DNA of 64,000 bases from Plutella xylostella. Taxonomy: Eukaryota > Arthropoda > Insecta > Lepidoptera > Plutellidae. Below, in pieces: positions 1 to 8,466 of the stretch. The position numbers and the translations under genes were made by a program. Location of the stretch: assembly GCF_932276165.1 (NCBI RefSeq), contig NC_063998.1, positions 10,552,501 to 10,616,500 on the forward strand, read 5' to 3'. Under the pieces are notes generated by a model. It had not been told where the DNA came from, ran no database searches, and saw nothing but the letters and a program-made list of their open reading frames with translations. How positions within the stretch are numbered: position 1 is the first letter of the stretch; each line of letters starts with the position of its first letter.

Positions 1-1106
1 GGGCGGTCATGTTGTTTAGTTACTTTCCAGAGAGAATAGTTAGTGGATTTAGTTGCACTTAGTCCTTCAAGTTGAGTTTGTAGGAGTTCATTTGAGCAGT
101 TCTGAATAATTTGTTTTAATTCAACAATAGCTTTATTTAATTTAGATTTGTCTGCTGGATGGCGACTTGTTTGCCAAATACGGCGCAGCTTTCTTTTTTC
201 TAAAATCTTAGCTCTGATTTCTTGTGGAACAGGTTTATTTTTCTGTGTCGTTACATGATATGGTGTACACATCCAGCAAGCTTCTTGAATTATATGGAAA
301 AAATTCAAGGCGGCGTCTTCAATGTCGTCAGGTGTTTTAAGACAGATTTTTAGGTCGAGCTTTGTTTCCACTAAGTCCCGAAAGGAGTTCCAGTCAGTGT
401 GTTTGTTATAGATATAATTTCGGTTTTCTCTATGCATGACAAGTGCACTCATTGTTAGTATAACTGGAACATGATTTGACGAGCCGTCCAGGCATGATTC
501 AATTTGAAAGTTTAGTCTCGATAGCCCTGCCGTTATAAAAAAGTCAATGGTATCTGGCAGCTTTTTAGGATCTCCCGGCCAGTGGGTTGGTTCAGCTGTA
601 GAAAGTGTAACCAGATGTTTCATATCTAGACATGCTTTCAATTCTTTTCCTCGTGTGGTAGTTAATCTAGAGCCCCAGTGTATATGTTTGGCGTTCCAGT
701 CACCCCCAGCTATGAACCGCTTGCCAAGCGTCTGGAAGAATTGTGAGAACATATCTTTGTTGATTTTTGGCTTTGGTTGGCAATACACAGATGATACATT
801 AAAGTTTCCATTTTTGTCCTGTACAGAAATAGTAGTGGCTTGAATATGATGGCTTCGAAAATGTGGGAGTTCATGATGACTTATAGATGATCTTATGATC
901 ACAGCTGTTCCTCCATGAGCAGTCCCATCTGGATGATTAGTAGTATAGATATTATAGTTAGGAATTCTTATTTGATTTTTATTAGTTAAGTGCGTTTCTG
1001 ATATTAGAAGAATATCTAGTTTGTGTTCATTTATTAGGACTTCAGCTTCTTTGATCTTCGCAGACAAACCATCTATGTTCCAGGTGGCGATCTTGAGAGT
1101 ATTCAT
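1..1106 (-). CDS. Jockey-like LINE ORF2, 5' part (endonuclease); runs off the window
   Basis: This is the N-terminal part of a non-LTR retrotransposon ORF2, open from an ATG at 1106 to the left edge (368 codons visible). It opens with an AP-endonuclease-like fold: the IATWNIDGL strand, the LLISETHLT block holding the catalytic Glu, GGTAVIIRSS, a GDWNAKH block and a SSNHVPV block with the terminal Asn/His. This enzyme nicks target DNA to prime reverse transcription; the RT domain would lie beyond the edge. The start overlaps the upstream ORF1 stop by four bases (ATGA), which suggests termination-reinitiation. No stop or frameshift was seen in the stretches I translated. Family-level call is firm; Jockey clade is inferred from ORF1 type and ORF layout. 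Confidence 0.85.
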   Translation of the reverse strand, partial: MNTLKIATWNIDGLSAKIKEAEVLINEHKLDILLISETHLTNKNQIRIPNYNIYTTNHPDGTAHGGTAVIIRSSISHHELPHFRSHHIQATTISVQDKNGNFNVSSVYCQPKPKINKDMFSQFFQTLGKRFIAGGDWNAKHIHWGSRLTTTRGKELKACLDMKHLVTLSTAEPTHWPGDPKKLPDTIDFFITAGLSRLNFQIESCLDGSSNHVPVILTMSALVMHRENRNYIYNKHTDWNSFRDLVETKLDLKICLKTPDDIEDAALNFFHIIQEACWMCTPYHVTTQKNKPVPQEIRAKILEKRKLRRIWQTSRHPADKSKLNKAIVELKQIIQNCSNELLQTQLEGLSATKSTNYSLWKVTKQHDR

Positions 1107-2329
1107 TTTATAAATTTAGTTATTAGCGTTGACATAAGCCCAACGAGGGACGTTATTTGTTCCAGGAGTATATCCATTTTCTTTGTTTGCTCTATTAGAA
1201 GTTTTTGCATGATTATTATTGGCTCAGTCTCATTTGGTTTGTTGGTTTCTTTTCCTTTGGTGGCTTCAGCGAATGTTTTAGTATTTCCCGGTTTAGGACT
1301 TAGTTCAATATTTAGTACTTGTTCCTCTACTTTTTTGTCATTATTACTCGTACTTTGCTGGTAAATTGGCACAGTTTTTGCTCGGGTTGCCTTGCGTTTG
1401 TGGATTTGTTGATAAACCTCACAGCCTTTGTAGTTTGCAGGATGAGTTCCCAAACAGAGAGCACATTTTGCTGGAGTATTCTTGTCTTTATTTGGACAGT
1501 CACTAGTTTTGTGGGATTCAGCACATCTAACGCAACGGTATGGCTTGAGGCAGTTGTTTTTTGTGTGTCGATATTGCTGGCATCTCATGCATTGCACCAC
1601 AGTACTGCGTTTTATGGGGTCTTCAATCTTGACTGCGGTGTGAAAGATGTACTTAATATTCTTTACTTCTTTGTTCTTGGTGCTGGGTTCCAGGTTAACA
1701 AAGAAGGTGGTCGATGGTCTTTTATTTGGACCAACCCGAGCGTTGATGATCTCTCCCCTGACTATATTTCCTGTGTTTTCTATTGCTTCTTTTATAGCTT
1801 CTATTGGTGTGGTGTGATGAAGATTTTTAATAACCATGCGATAGCATCTCTCCGCTTTGGGTGTAAAAGTATGTCCAATCATATTCTGCTCTCTCACAAG
1901 GACCATCAATGTTTTATAAGCATCAATAGAGTTGCAGGTGACACGCAGTTGATTTTTTGATACAATTTTTATTGCATAGTCTGTTTTTTTCAAAACACTT
2001 TCTATGGTACTGACAAGTTTATTGACATCTTCCACTCCATATAGTAGCAAAGGAGGTGGCTTATTCTCACGTTTTGGTAGTTCGCCTTCCGCGGCATCTA
2101 GTGGTAGAGTTAAATATCTATTGCTTGTATTTGCTGGTGGGGATGGGGATTCCGCAAACTTCCTCTTTTTATTGGTCCTAAGTACGGGTACCCTTTGCCA
2201 CTGGGGATGTTCAGATGATTCATCGTTAATTTCATCTTCCATGATTTCAGAGTTAACACTTTCTTTAACAAATAGGCTGGGATGAAATATTTGTTGTATC
2301 ATCTTCTTCTTTTGAGGTTCAGTGGTCAT
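1103..2329 (-). CDS. Jockey-like LINE ORF1, gag-like nucleic-acid-binding protein
   Basis: A complete 408-aa ORF1 protein. It has a charged, low-complexity N-terminus (about residues 1-90), a central region resembling the PRE_C2HC domain of Jockey/X-element ORF1 proteins (about 95-235), then three CCHC zinc knuckles around residues 245-305 (CMRCQQYRHTKNNC, CVRCAESHKTSDC, and CALC..H..C). The C-terminus is Lys-rich with an amphipathic end. Such proteins package LINE RNA into ribonucleoprotein particles. It lies directly upstream of the endonuclease ORF with a 4-bp overlap. The intact reading frame suggests a fairly young insertion. The 5' end of the element, above 2329, is not defined. Confidence 0.88.
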   Translation of the reverse strand: MTTEPQKKKMIQQIFHPSLFVKESVNSEIMEDEINDESSEHPQWQRVPVLRTNKKRKFAESPSPPANTSNRYLTLPLDAAEGELPKRENKPPPLLLYGVEDVNKLVSTIESVLKKTDYAIKIVSKNQLRVTCNSIDAYKTLMVLVREQNMIGHTFTPKAERCYRMVIKNLHHTTPIEAIKEAIENTGNIVRGEIINARVGPNKRPSTTFFVNLEPSTKNKEVKNIKYIFHTAVKIEDPIKRSTVVQCMRCQQYRHTKNNCLKPYRCVRCAESHKTSDCPNKDKNTPAKCALCLGTHPANYKGCEVYQQIHKRKATRAKTVPIYQQSTSNNDKKVEEQVLNIELSPKPGNTKTFAEATKGKETNKPNETEPIIIMQKLLIEQTKKMDILLEQITSLVGLMSTLITKFIK

Positions 2330-3437
2330 TTTATTGCTGTCTGTAGAAGTACTTTGGGTGGAGGCATGATCAGGACCCCCCAGTAAATCTACTGGATTGG
2401 TAGGAATTATTAATTGCTGGCAACCCTAACTTATAAATTTTTGAGGGTAGAAAAATAATTGTCAGTTTGTAAATGTCACTGGTCTATTTTGATCACTGTT
2501 TATCTGTAGTATTTGTGGATATTATGTTGGGATAACACTTTCCATAGCACTACACAGGTAACTTTAACTATTTAAGTTGTTTTTATCACTTTACAGTTCC
2601 ATTTAACACTTTTTTAATCAAATAAAAGCAGCACTGATGTTGCTTGCACTTGACAGTTGACAGAAGGTACATACTTAACCAAAATATTAAACGTACCTAC
2701 CTACTATTAATGTTATGAATGGATGCTATTTATAATACCTATGTATGGGACATCTCACATAATATAATATAATATGTATTATGTTATAATACACCCTAGA
2801 TCGTTTATAAAGATCTTCCTAAATTATAGTTTAGTCTGCTATTTTATATAAGAGCCGAGACCTTAATCGTTACGCCAGCTATACTCAACTGCAACCGTAA
2901 CCAGAGTTACCACGTTACCAGTATATTTTTGAGCGACACGTCGCGTTTAGATAACAATTTTATTAGCTTCAGCTCACTCATAAATTATTAAACAGACTCC
3001 AAGAAAGAAACCCCAAATAACTAAAAATAATAAACATGTTTTCTTTCAATGTATCGAAAAAACAATGAAACAAATTGTGTGTTTACATCAGACAACCGTA
3101 GCCTTTTGATTCAGTAACATAATTAGGATGTTACCTACGAGTCAGACTGGCTAATAATAAAAAAACAGGAAAAAAGAAAACGAACTGGAGTAATGGCAGC
3201 CGGAAGTACGTGTGCGGACGGACGCGACCGGAAGTACCGCAGTGGGCCAACGGGGAGCCGGTATTTTGGCGGGAATTGCGCTTATTGGTGGATTTGGATG
3301 AGCTATAGAGGATTAGGTTCATTAGAAAAAGGATCGAGTTCTAAAACGATCCTAAGCTTGGTATTGGAACATAATATATTATTGAGAACTGATTACCACC
3401 AAATCCTCGTATCCTTACTAGATGGACGGGTTATCAT
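2330..3437. other. LINE 5' UTR and intergenic AT-rich DNA
   Basis: About the first 100 bases are probably the 5' UTR of the Jockey-like element. The rest has no supportable gene. An ATAAT-rich run lies near 2757-2795 and a short GC-richer patch at 3190-3270, with no recognisable coding content. Confidence 0.4.
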
Positions 3438-3479
3438 ATTTTAGGTACGTAGGTATTTTTTAACCTACGTACCTAAAAT
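3438..3479. repeat. Perfect 17-bp hairpin
   Basis: The arms ATTTTAGGTACGTAGGT (3438-3454) and its exact reverse complement (3463-3479) enclose an 8-base loop. It could be a tiny MITE relic or a cruciform-forming site. No T-run follows, and nothing links it to a gene. Confidence 0.7.
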
Positions 3480-3794
3480 TGGTTATTATTAATAGGTATT
3501 ATGAATAAGACATAATGTCTACGTGTATGAATTTTTGTAACAATACATTTTTCAATATTGAAAAACTTATAAGTACCTATTCCAATAAAAAAATAAAATA
3601 ATTAACTGCTTATTGGCAGACAACGCTAGTACAAAATATGAATGCCCTTGTACTCGTATGCTTTAATTTGCAATAAAGAAATGAAAGAAATAGATTGTCA
3701 TTGCAGAGGTGCAATCTAAAAGCTTACCACTACCACCTTTAAATTTTTGTCATTGGCTACAGAACTCGGATCAAAATGTTTAAGTAATGATTTA

Positions 3795-3893
3795 TTTATT
3801 TAATTCTTTATTGCACAAATACAAAAAAAATAATTGTACAAAAGGAGGGCTTAATCCTAAGAGCATTTTCTACCAGCCAACCTACAGGTATGC
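3795..3893 (-). mobile_element. 5'-truncated LINE 3' end with 13-bp target duplication
   Basis: Read on the - strand, this ~99-bp piece ends in an AATAAAG signal and a short TAAA-type tail, the usual 3' end of a LINE. It is flanked by perfect copies of AAGTAATGATTTA (3782-3794 and 3894-3906). That proves a target-primed insertion event with severe 5' truncation. The family is not assigned. Confidence 0.75.
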
Positions 3894-3913
3894 AAGTAAT
3901 GATTTAGTATAAG

Positions 3914-4187
3914 TGTAGGAATGTAACATTATCGTTTAATAATATTTGATAGTGCAGAGTGTATGATAGGAACTATTGTCTATGAAAGCGAGTATTATCT
4001 ATGAAAGGAAGTATTGTCTATGAAAGGAACGAAGAATGAGTGAGTGAAAGGATTAAGAAAAGATGGAGGATTAGAAAAGGTTGTGCTCGAACATAAAATT
4101 GTTTTTAAAGGATGTAATACTAGAATAAACGTGATTTAGTGATTAAATCAAATTGGTTTTCATTTCCACAATTTTGGTCCCACAATT
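3914..4187 (+). repeat. 5' LTR of Ty3/gypsy element (approximate ends)
   Basis: The LTR starts near TGTAGGAATG and ends just before the primer-binding site, about 270 bp. It holds an AATAAA-like polyadenylation signal at ~4122 and three tandem copies of a 19-20-bp unit containing TATTGTCTATGAAAG (about 3971-4028), a plausible enhancer-type repeat. The exact 3' end is uncertain (CACA at 4181-4184 or a few bases later). Confidence 0.65.
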
Positions 4188-4188
4188 T

Positions 4189-4206
4189 TGGGGGCTCGTC
4201 CGGGAT
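4189..4206 (+). promoter_or_regulatory. Primer-binding site complementary to tRNA-Pro
   Basis: The 18 bases TGGGGGCTCGTCCGGGAT are complementary to a tRNA-Pro 3' end including its CCA. The site sits directly after the LTR, where minus-strand DNA synthesis starts. It fixes the LTR boundary to within a few bases. Confidence 0.85.
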
Positions 4207-4369
4207 CGAGCGTGGAAATGCCAAAAAACGACGCGTGATGATGATGAGCACAAAGGACGACGACGGCCATTAAAGACGGAAATCAAAAACCTACGACGAA
4301 ATAAAATAAAAGTTGAAAAAGTGATTGGTCACTAAATATAAGAAGAATATAAGAAGAAGAAGACGGAAA

Positions 4370-7303
4370 ATGACGACGACAACAAAAAACGACGCAAGCA
4401 GCAACGCGATGCTTGGTAGCATGGCGTCAAACGACGGATTCAGCGGAATCACCAAATTCAATGGCGAAGACAAGACGTATTCCTCGGCGAAGTGGGCCGC
4501 CGACATAGAGGATAATGCCGAGATATTCGGATGGACTGCCCAGCAGAAGCTCATTGTCGCTCGACGGTCGCTTGTTGGTACGGCTGAGTTGTGGCTGAGG
4601 ACGGAGAAGACGTTTAAAACATTCGATGAACTGAGTGCTGCCTTACAAAAAGAGTTTCCCGATGCATTGAACAGCAAGGAAATGCACGAGCTGATGGCTA
4701 CGAGGAAGAAGAAGAAAGATGAGACGTACTACCAGTATATGCTAACTATGAAGGAGTTGGGCAAAAGAGCCAAGTTTGCCGACTACGTCGCGATTCAATA
4801 TATCGTTGACGGCATTACTGACTATGAGAATAACAAGGCTATCTTATACGGTGTCACTACCTATTCTGTTCTAAAGGAGAAGTTGGCCATTTACGAGAAG
4901 ATGAAATCCAAGACGGTAAAGAAGACTGAAGTCGAAAGTAAAACGCAAAATGTGTTTTCATCTTCACGTGAGAAGAAAGAGACGGCGAGACCCGATGGTC
5001 GCAGTTGCTACAACTGCGGAGACAAGAATCATCTCGCAAATCGGTGTCCCAATGGCGTGAAATGTTTTCGTTGTAACAATTTCGGCCATATTGGAACGGA
5101 ATGCCGATCTTCTACTACGACGAGGCATCAACAACAACAGGGCGGGAGCCGCGGAAGCGGAAACGGCGCCTCCGGTCAGCGGACGATGTGCGTATCGGTC
5201 ATTCCAGAAGATGGCGCTGCCGCTGCAGTGAACGGTGAACGGGAACGACGCGGAACGAACGAAGTGAACGAAGCCGAAGGAACGGGATCGTGTAACTGTC
5301 AATGTCAAAGTCAAAGTGTCATGCGAGTAAATGTAAACACAAACAGTGCGGTCAGTGAATCTCTGTGTAATTCGAATAAATCAGTGAAATTAGTCAAAAT
5401 AAGTGATGTAGACGTTGAGGCCTTGATAGACTCGGGCAGCGATGTCAACCTGATGTCGTCGGAGCTGTTGTCCCGGCTTAACAAAGCTGGACATGACGAG
5501 GACAACGAGGACAAGGTGATGCTCACTGGACTGGGTGCATCTAGGGTATGTTCCGTGGGAAAGTTCCATACTACGATCAAAGTTGATGGTAAATATTTTG
5601 ATACTGTATTCTATATTGTTCCATGCGGTGTTATGCCATACGAAGTCATATTGGGTCAACCATTTCTGTTGAATACAACTGTGTTGTTAGACAAAGGTAC
5701 AGTTAAGCTCATGGCACAAACTGAAGGTGGTCAGTACATGTTGTGTTTACCTATTGAGGCTGATGAACCATTATGTAGTAATCCAGAGGTACAGGAACTT
5801 GTTGCTAGTTACAAACCCATGTTTACTAAAGAGGCTCCAATAAAGTTGAAGATTATTTTAAAAGATGAAGTGCCTGTAGCTCAGCGTCCACGAAGGTTAG
5901 CTATCAAAGAGGAAGAAGTTGTTAGGCGTCAGGTGGAAGAGTGGTTAGCTAAGGAGATAATAAGACCTAGTTATTCTGAGTATGCAAGTCCTTTAGTATT
6001 GGTTACAAAGAAAGATGGTAGCATTAGGGTTTGCGTAGACTATAGGAAAATTAACCAAAAGATGATTAAAGATGAATACCCATTGCCGGTTATAGATGAT
6101 CACATAGATAAGCTGAGTAAATCTAGGGTATTTAGTACTTTAGACTTGAAAAACGGATTTTTTCATCTGCCAGTAGAAGAAGAGTCAGTAAAATACACGG
6201 CGTTTGTGACAAGCAGCCCTGAAGGACAGTACGAGTTCCTCCGAGCTCCTTTTGGACTTTCTATATGTCCTAAATACTTCAGCCGATTTATTAATATCAT
6301 TTTCAGAGAGCAGATTGCTAGTGGAATAGTGCTAATATTCATCGACGATGTTATAATTCTGGCAGAGAATGAAGAAGAAGCTATTGAAAGACTAAAGATA
6401 GTATTGAAAGTGTCGTCAGAGTACGGACTTGAAATTAATTGGAAGAAGACACAGTTATTACAAAGAAAAGTTGAATATTTGGGCCATGTCATTGAAGATG
6501 GTACAGTGAAGCCTTCACCAAGCAAAACGGAAGCAGTCAGATGTTTCCCAGAGCCAAAGACAGTAAAGCAAGTTCATAGTTTTGTGGGTCTTACCTCATA
6601 CTTCAGGAAGTACATTGAGAATTATGCAGTGATAGCGAGGCCTCTCACAGACTTACTTAAGAAGGAGAAAGAATTCTACTTTGGTGAAGAGGAAAGACAT
6701 GCTTTTGAAGTATTGAAGACTAAACTATGTAGTGAACCGGTACTGAAGATATATGAAGTTGGTCTTGACACGGAGATGCACACAGATGCCTCAAAATATG
6801 GATATGCAGCCATTTTGATGCAGAAGGAGAAAGATGGGAAGTTACATCCAGTACACTACATGAGTAGAAAGACTAGCGAGACGGAACAAAGAAACTATAC
6901 AAGTTATGAACTCGAAGCTCTAGCAGTTGTCGAAGGAGTGAGAAAATTCAGGAAGTATTTGTTTGGAATACACTTCAAGATAGTCACTGATTGTGCAGCA
7001 TTTCAGAAGACGCTTTATAAGAAAGAAGTATCAGCCAAGGTGGCAAGATGGGTTTTATTCCTACAAGATTTTGATTATGAAGTGGAACACCGAGCTGGAG
7101 CTAAGATGTCTCATGTGGATTCATTAAGCAGAAACCCTCACTGTTATCTGATACATTCAGAATTACATGCACGGATATGTAAAGCACAAAAGGAAGACAG
7201 CAACTTAAGTGTGTTAAGAGAAGTACTGAATGAGAAGACAGAATACAAGGATTTCTACATAGAAAATGACTTGATATACAAAGGTGTAGAGAAAAGTTGG
7301 TAA
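4370..7303 (+). CDS. Ty3/gypsy gag-protease-RT-RNase H polyprotein
   Basis: A single open frame joins gag and pol. The ATG at 4370 (context GAAAATG) is preferred; the frame is open upstream to a TTG at 4325, but no earlier ATG is present. The order is gag capsid (about residues 30-200), two CCHC knuckles (CYNCGDKNHLANRC and CFRCNNFGHIGTEC, about 218-250), aspartic protease with ALIDSGSDVNLM (~355), reverse transcriptase with the FIDDVII catalytic block (~660), and RNase H with the HTDASKYG motif (~815). The frame then runs into the integrase linker and stops at 7303. Continuous gag-pol without a frameshift is unusual for the group but known. Only the stop at its 3' end is a visible lesion. 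Confidence 0.88.
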   Translation: MTTTTKNDASSNAMLGSMASNDGFSGITKFNGEDKTYSSAKWAADIEDNAEIFGWTAQQKLIVARRSLVGTAELWLRTEKTFKTFDELSAALQKEFPDALNSKEMHELMATRKKKKDETYYQYMLTMKELGKRAKFADYVAIQYIVDGITDYENNKAILYGVTTYSVLKEKLAIYEKMKSKTVKKTEVESKTQNVFSSSREKKETARPDGRSCYNCGDKNHLANRCPNGVKCFRCNNFGHIGTECRSSTTTRHQQQQGGSRGSGNGASGQRTMCVSVIPEDGAAAAVNGERERRGTNEVNEAEGTGSCNCQCQSQSVMRVNVNTNSAVSESLCNSNKSVKLVKISDVDVEALIDSGSDVNLMSSELLSRLNKAGHDEDNEDKVMLTGLGASRVCSVGKFHTTIKVDGKYFDTVFYIVPCGVMPYEVILGQPFLLNTTVLLDKGTVKLMAQTEGGQYMLCLPIEADEPLCSNPEVQELVASYKPMFTKEAPIKLKIILKDEVPVAQRPRRLAIKEEEVVRRQVEEWLAKEIIRPSYSEYASPLVLVTKKDGSIRVCVDYRKINQKMIKDEYPLPVIDDHIDKLSKSRVFSTLDLKNGFFHLPVEEESVKYTAFVTSSPEGQYEFLRAPFGLSICPKYFSRFINIIFREQIASGIVLIFIDDVIILAENEEEAIERLKIVLKVSSEYGLEINWKKTQLLQRKVEYLGHVIEDGTVKPSPSKTEAVRCFPEPKTVKQVHSFVGLTSYFRKYIENYAVIARPLTDLLKKEKEFYFGEEERHAFEVLKTKLCSEPVLKIYEVGLDTEMHTDASKYGYAAILMQKEKDGKLHPVHYMSRKTSETEQRNYTSYELEALAVVEGVRKFRKYLFGIHFKIVTDCAAFQKTLYKKEVSAKVARWVLFLQDFDYEVEHRAGAKMSHVDSLSRNPHCYLIHSELHARICKAQKEDSNLSVLREVLNEKTEYKDFYIENDLIYKGVEKSW

Positions 7304-8112
7304 TACCTGACATCATGGAGACCGAAATCATAAAGAAAGCACATGAAATTGGACATTTTGGGAAAAAGAAGACCATGGACATAATAGATAAAGACTACTA
7401 CATAAAAGACCTAGCCAAGAAGATAGATAGAGTGATTTTAGGATGTGTACCATGCATATTAGCAAGCAAGAAGGAAGGGAAACAAGAAGGATTTCTCAGT
7501 CCAATAGACAAAGGAGAGCTGCCACTAGAGACGTTACATATTGATCATCTTGGACCATTGGATGCAACCAAGAAAATGTACAACTATATCTTAACAGTAG
7601 TAGATGCATTCACGAAGTTTGTCTGGATTTACCCTACTAAGACGTTGACTGCAAAGGAAACTGTAGAGAAGCTGAGGCTACATCAGAAGGACTATGGTAA
7701 TCCAACGAGGTATATTACTGATAAGGGAGCTGCCTTTACTGGACAAGAATTTAAAGATTACTGCCAAGAAGAAGGGATTCAACATCATGCTGTAACAACT
7801 GGTATACCAAGAGGAAACGGCCAAGTAGAACGCATCCACAGGATTATCATATCTGTTTTGACCAAGATGTGCATTGAAGAACCTACTCACTGGTATAAAC
7901 ATGTTAGTAAGGTGCAAAGAGTGATAAATGGCACTTATCAAAGGTCGATTAACACATCACCATTTAACTTGCTTACCGGTACAAAGCTGAAGCAGAAAGA
8001 AGATATAAAACTCATAGAATTATTAGATGAAGAATGCAGACAACATTTCATGGAAAGTAGAGACAATGTAAGACAAGCAGCTAAAGCTCGTCCGGGATTA
8101 GTACGTATGTAA
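7297..8112 (+). pseudogene. Integrase of the Ty3/gypsy element, frame-shifted and truncated
   Basis: This continues the polyprotein in another frame, so a small indel near 7300 separates it from RT/RNase H; there is no independent start. The HHCC zinc domain (H..H...C..C, about residues 15-50) is followed by the DDE core: D in HIDHLGP, D in ITDKGAAF and E in GQVERIHR are all present. The C-terminal domain is lost; the last residues (ARPGLVRM) come from a junction with a 13-base copy of primer-binding-site sequence at 8086-8098. It cannot give a working integrase. Confidence 0.85.
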
Positions 8113-8464
8113 TAAGTATTAAGTAACCTATAGTTGTTTTAGCGAAACCTGTTGGTAGGAGAAAAATAAATATTATTCCGTACTACAACTATGTAATCTT
8201 GTCTGTAGGTACTTACAAAATAAATTACTTCGAAGCTGTTCTTTTTATCTGACTCAATACATTTCTTGAAACTTGCCATTAGACTTTTTGGCTATTTAAT
8301 AATGTTCGTTCGTTTAACCGTAACTTGATTGAAGATAAGGAAGCCACTGAACTCAAACGTCTGGCCTGCGTCCAAAATTAATTGACTTTTATATTTATTG
8401 CTCGAATAAAAGCCGTATTATGAACGGACATATTTTGTGACACATTGTTCTTTTTTCTCTTGTC
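8113..8464. other. Short intergenic stretch
   Basis: AT-rich DNA between the gypsy break and the palindrome. No LTR, ORF or repeat signature is recognised. Confidence 0.4.
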
Positions 8465-8466
8465 TA

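Larger units (their letters stand above)
3914..8098 (+). mobile_element. Ty3/gypsy LTR retrotransposon, 3'-truncated
   Basis: In order: 5' LTR (about 3914-4187), tRNA-Pro primer-binding site (4189-4206), leader, gag-protease-RT-RNase H (4370-7303) and integrase in a shifted frame (7297-8112). No 3' LTR is found: sequence related to the 5' LTR does not recur after 8112. The coding sequence stops matching integrase at about 8086, inside a 13-base stretch identical to part of the primer-binding site. The element is therefore defective: one indel near 7300 and loss of the integrase C-terminus and 3' LTR. Confidence 0.85.

Noticed and set aside
1319..1960. 213-codon frame on the + strand
   Set aside because: Antisense shadow of the LINE ORF1 with zinc knuckles on the - strand.
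4325..4369. Upstream extension of gypsy gag
   Set aside because: Begins at TTG; the first ATG in frame is at 4370.
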